A DNA stretch of 64,000 bases from Puffinus mauretanicus (lineage: Eukaryota; Chordata; Aves; Procellariiformes; Procellariidae): assembly GCA_023333565.1 (NCBI GenBank), contig JAJKFH010002781.1, forward strand, positions 266,501 through 330,500. Reading direction: 5' to 3'. Below, piece by piece: positions 61,655-64,000 of the stretch (position 1 is its first letter; each line of letters begins with the position of its first letter). The notes under the pieces are model-generated. The model saw only the letters and a list, made by a program, of their open reading frames with translations, was not told the origin of the DNA and made no database searches. Position numbers and translations under genes: made by a program.

Positions 61655-61875
61655 GTTATTTGATGATGTTATTTTCAGTTCGCTTCATATGGCTCTTTTT
61701 TGCTGTTCACAAATTGCCAGAGACTAATGGGACAATTCTTCAGCAATTACACTGAAATGAGCACTACAATGCCCTGGTTATGTTTCATATTTCAATACAT
61801 GGGAACACTGCATGCCATCTTTTCCCTTGAATTTTCAATATATTAAACTTTAATAAAGATATTATTCAACGTTAG
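61655..61875 (+). other. Exon-like segment bounded by strong splice signals
   Basis: A long pyrimidine tract (61627-61650) ends in GTAG at 61651-61654, an excellent acceptor. At 61872-61881 TTAG|GTAAGA forms a good donor. The 221-base interval is therefore a plausible plus-strand internal exon. All three frames contain stops; the best gives about 34 codons before TGA, so it would be untranslated, a terminal coding exon, or part of a non-coding RNA. An AATAAA at 61852-61857 could alternatively end the transcript here. It lies about 4.7 kb right of the CpG island in the same orientation as the island's donor-like site. No transcript evidence is available. Confidence 0.3.
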
Positions 61876-63689
61876 GTAAGACTACTGACTCCAATGAATT
61901 CCTTTTTAATTTTTCAGTGTGTAGTCCAGACGTGGCATCACTGCATCATCCAGTCAGGCCAGATGAGATTTAAATCACAGAGGGGGTAGGATGCTGGCAA
62001 CCAGTCTGCTCAAGCCATTCCTGCTGTTTTCTAATTCTGTGACTGTCTAGTGACAAAGCTTTCGAGTAGGAGCAAGAATCCAGGACTTGCACTCCCTGCT
62101 GAGCGCCCTGAATGCAGTGAACAGAGGTTCCACTGGCATCTTGCTGCAGCTATAGTTTACAGAGCACAGCACCCATCACTGTTTTTCAGAGGTCACAGAA
62201 GCAATTTTTGCAGCTGTACTTCATTTAAAAATCTGATTTTTTTTTTTTTTTAATTCCTGTACATAAAGAACAAAGCCTTCTGGGCTTATATGTTTTAGTA
62301 CTTGCAAGACTCCAGGCAAATTGTCTGGCATTAGCAGCCAAGAACACAAAGCAAGTGTTTCTTATAGGTATGTAAGAGAACTGAGGTGCAGCCATTCCTT
62401 TAGAAATGAGAGGGAGTTGGATATTCAACTTTCCTTTATATTCGGTAATCTTCCACAAAACATATGTTTTCTACCCAGATAAACTCTCTCACTATATATC
62501 CTATGGAAAGAACTACCTAAATAAAGCAGTATCTTTTATTAAGAGGCAAAATTTTGAAAAAGTCAGTCACATTGAGAGCAGTTCTGATTTCTTTTTCTTA
62601 AAATATTTGGTTCCATGTCTTGCCTTCAGCGATTGCCTATCACAGAGCTATAAGTGGAGATGCGAATCAAACAGGCAGAGAAGGTAGCCGAGGAAGAATG
62701 AAGTTGCTTCTGAATCTCTGTCGATGGTGTGTAAAATCCATTGATTTATACTGCCAGCTGCTTGAGATGAGAACAGAATCCCCCCTTGTACAATCTCTCC
62801 TGTAAAATGTTGAATAAACTGTTTGGAGGCACCTATAAATAATGGTGTAATCGCCTAGTGCAATGTGCTAGCCTGACCTGAGTATTTTTATTTGTGGCAG
62901 TTATTTACATGGGTATCCCCAGCTAACTTACTGGGAATTCTGCAGCAAGGAGTTGTCTGCTCATGGAGACAAAGCATCTGGGCTGCAAGAGATAATGTTT
63001 GCTCTCATCTTCTGGTTTCACCCTTCTTGCAGTTGGATCTGTTGAGGAATACTTATGCCTTTGACATACTTGAGCATGCGTACATGCTACTATTAGATGC
63101 AAAGGTCAAAATGCCTAAGAGGCTCCCACATTTAGATGCAGGCTCCTAAATTGATTAGGTATTTATTCTGCAGAATTTATTTAGTCTTCAGGCTAAATTA
63201 TTTAAAATTTCTTTTAGTCTGCACAATGGTACTTTGACGTCTTAATTACTTAAATGATTTAAAAAATACTATCTGCTATTTCTTCCCTTTTTTTTCTCTT
63301 CCATTTCACTTCGGGTTTGGTGTTTTTTTTTTTTTTTTTAAATTTCTGTCTTTAAGTATGTTTTATGAACTATTTTGGACATTTCTGTGTCATGCTGAAG
63401 TGTCCAGAAAGTTGTGTAGACACCGTATATTTAGGTGTTTAGATATCAAATAACAAACTTAAGAGGAAACAGAGAGAAGTCCTGACCTTATGTCACTTGG
63501 GCATCTGAACTGTCCACTTCAAAAACTCTTAGGCTGACAAGTCATTCGAAAGCTTTTAAATTTAAAGCTTTTAAATTTAAAGCATTTAAATGCGAAGCTT
63601 TAATTTTCCAATCTATCATTTATCATGGTATATTATTTAATTATAATGAATAGTGCATATGAGCATATGTTTGTCATAATATGAGAAAC
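61876..63689. other. Non-coding sequence with homopolymers
   Basis: Contains T15 at 62237-62251, T17 at 63323-63339 and an AT tandem repeat at 63551-63603. Frames of up to 93 codons have no domains. Nothing else was recognised. Confidence 0.5.
63551..63603. repeat. 15-bp AT-rich tandem repeat
   Basis: The unit AGCTTTTAAATTTAA is present twice exactly (63551-63565, 63566-63580), followed by a diverged third copy AGCATTTAAATGCGA and a partial fourth. The units contain the palindromes TTTAAA and ATTTAAAT, so the tract can fold into hairpins. Confidence 0.85.
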
Positions 63690-63785
63690 CTCATGGCTGG
63701 TCTACTGGATAGACCACTAGATGTGGATCAAGAGAATTGGGTTCTGTATGTCTCTTTGTATCTCAGCCCTTCAGTTTTTGGGGAC
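63690..63785 (+). mobile_element. Degraded tRNA-derived SINE-like (MIR-type) fragment
   Basis: The order CATGGCTGGTCTACTGGATA, then GACCACTAGATGTGGATCA, then GAGAATTGGGTTCTGTATG resembles the tRNA-like head of MIR-type SINEs, with an A-box-like part near 63695 and a B-box-like GGGTTC near 63738. CTCAGCCCTTCAGTTTT follows, as the TCAGTTT word does in such elements. It is short and diverged, so the identification is tentative. The CR1 copy begins just to its right. Confidence 0.45.
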
Positions 63786-63807
63786 ACTGGCATGGGACAT
63801 GGGTGAA

Positions 63808-64000
63808 ATTCATAGAATCATAGAATAGTTTGGGTTGGAAGGGACCTTCAAAGGTCATCTAGTCCAACCCCCCTGCAATGAGCCGGGACATCTTCAAATA
63901 GATCAGGTTGCTCAGAGCCCCGTCCAACCTGACCTTGAATGTTTCCAGGGATGGGGCATCTACCACCCCTCTGAGCAACCTATTCCAGTATTTCACCACC
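63808..64000 (-). mobile_element. CR1 LINE 3' end, minus strand, runs off the window
   Basis: Begins with the CR1 3' terminal repeats ATTCATAGAATCATAGAAT, followed by the highly conserved antisense text GGTTGGAAGGGACCT, CCAACCCCCCTGCA, GGTTGCTCAGAGCCC and CAGGGATGGGGCATC. The element continues past base 64000. It looks younger than the copy at 18272, with closer agreement to the common avian CR1 3' end, and belongs to a different subfamily, judged by the tail GGACCTTCAAAGGTCATC against GACCTTTAAGATCATC in the other copy. Confidence 0.95.

Noticed and set aside
1..64000. MicroRNA, rRNA, CRISPR or bacterial-type features
   Set aside because: No known microRNA seed with its full mature sequence was spotted by eye, no rRNA segment, and no regular repeat-spacer array. 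The sequence character is vertebrate nuclear DNA.

Overview
The window looks like nuclear DNA of a bird, about 64 kb of gene-poor sequence with no recognisable protein-coding gene. The avian call rests on repeats. Two copies of the 3' part of a CR1 LINE carry the CR1-type terminal ATTCTATGA-like repeats (18272-18865, and 63808 to the window end). An older archosaur/turtle-type CR1 fragment lies at about 20050-21545. A fragment of an ERVL-like endogenous retrovirus has a 3' LTR of the kind widespread in birds (about 21551-22127) and a decayed integrase region to its right. No Alu, L1 or other mammalian element was recognised. The rest is AT-rich, unusually free of recognisable repeats, and has no rRNA, convincing tRNA, CRISPR array or bacterial-type operon.

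Layout. 1-18.2 kb is non-coding sequence with TAAT-rich blocks that look like conserved enhancers (1.7, 9.5, 10.6-10.8 and 17.6 kb), a near-perfect RFX X-box at 10585-10597, a possible old DNA-transposon remnant at 6.0-6.4 kb and a small CpG-rich islet at 15.64-15.79 kb. 18.27-23.3 kb is a repeat cluster with every element on the minus strand: young CR1, old CR1, ERV LTR, then ERV pol remnant. 23.3-55 kb is again mostly featureless, with homopolymers, minisatellites, a 29-bp exact duplication (32611/34854) and further enhancer-like blocks (46.3-47.2, 49.1-49.4, 53.6-53.8 kb). 55.3-57.1 kb holds a GC-rich patch and then a dense CpG island (about 56816-57060) with CTCF-like motifs; it is the best promoter candidate here, yet no gene is visible beside it. 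57-64 kb has another enhancer-like block, the longest ORF of the window (192 codons, minus, 60297-60875, unrecognised), an exon-like segment with strong splice signals (61655-61875), a degraded tRNA-derived SINE-like piece and the terminal CR1.

The simplest reading is an intergenic or long-intron segment, possibly a regulatory gene desert, with one orphan CpG island that may start a long non-coding RNA or be the first exon of a gene whose body lies outside. No undescribed molecular system was found. The points most worth testing are the CpG island, the candidate exon, the X-box block and the nested repeat cluster. Conservation and expression could not be measured here, so the enhancer and exon calls are inference from base pattern only.
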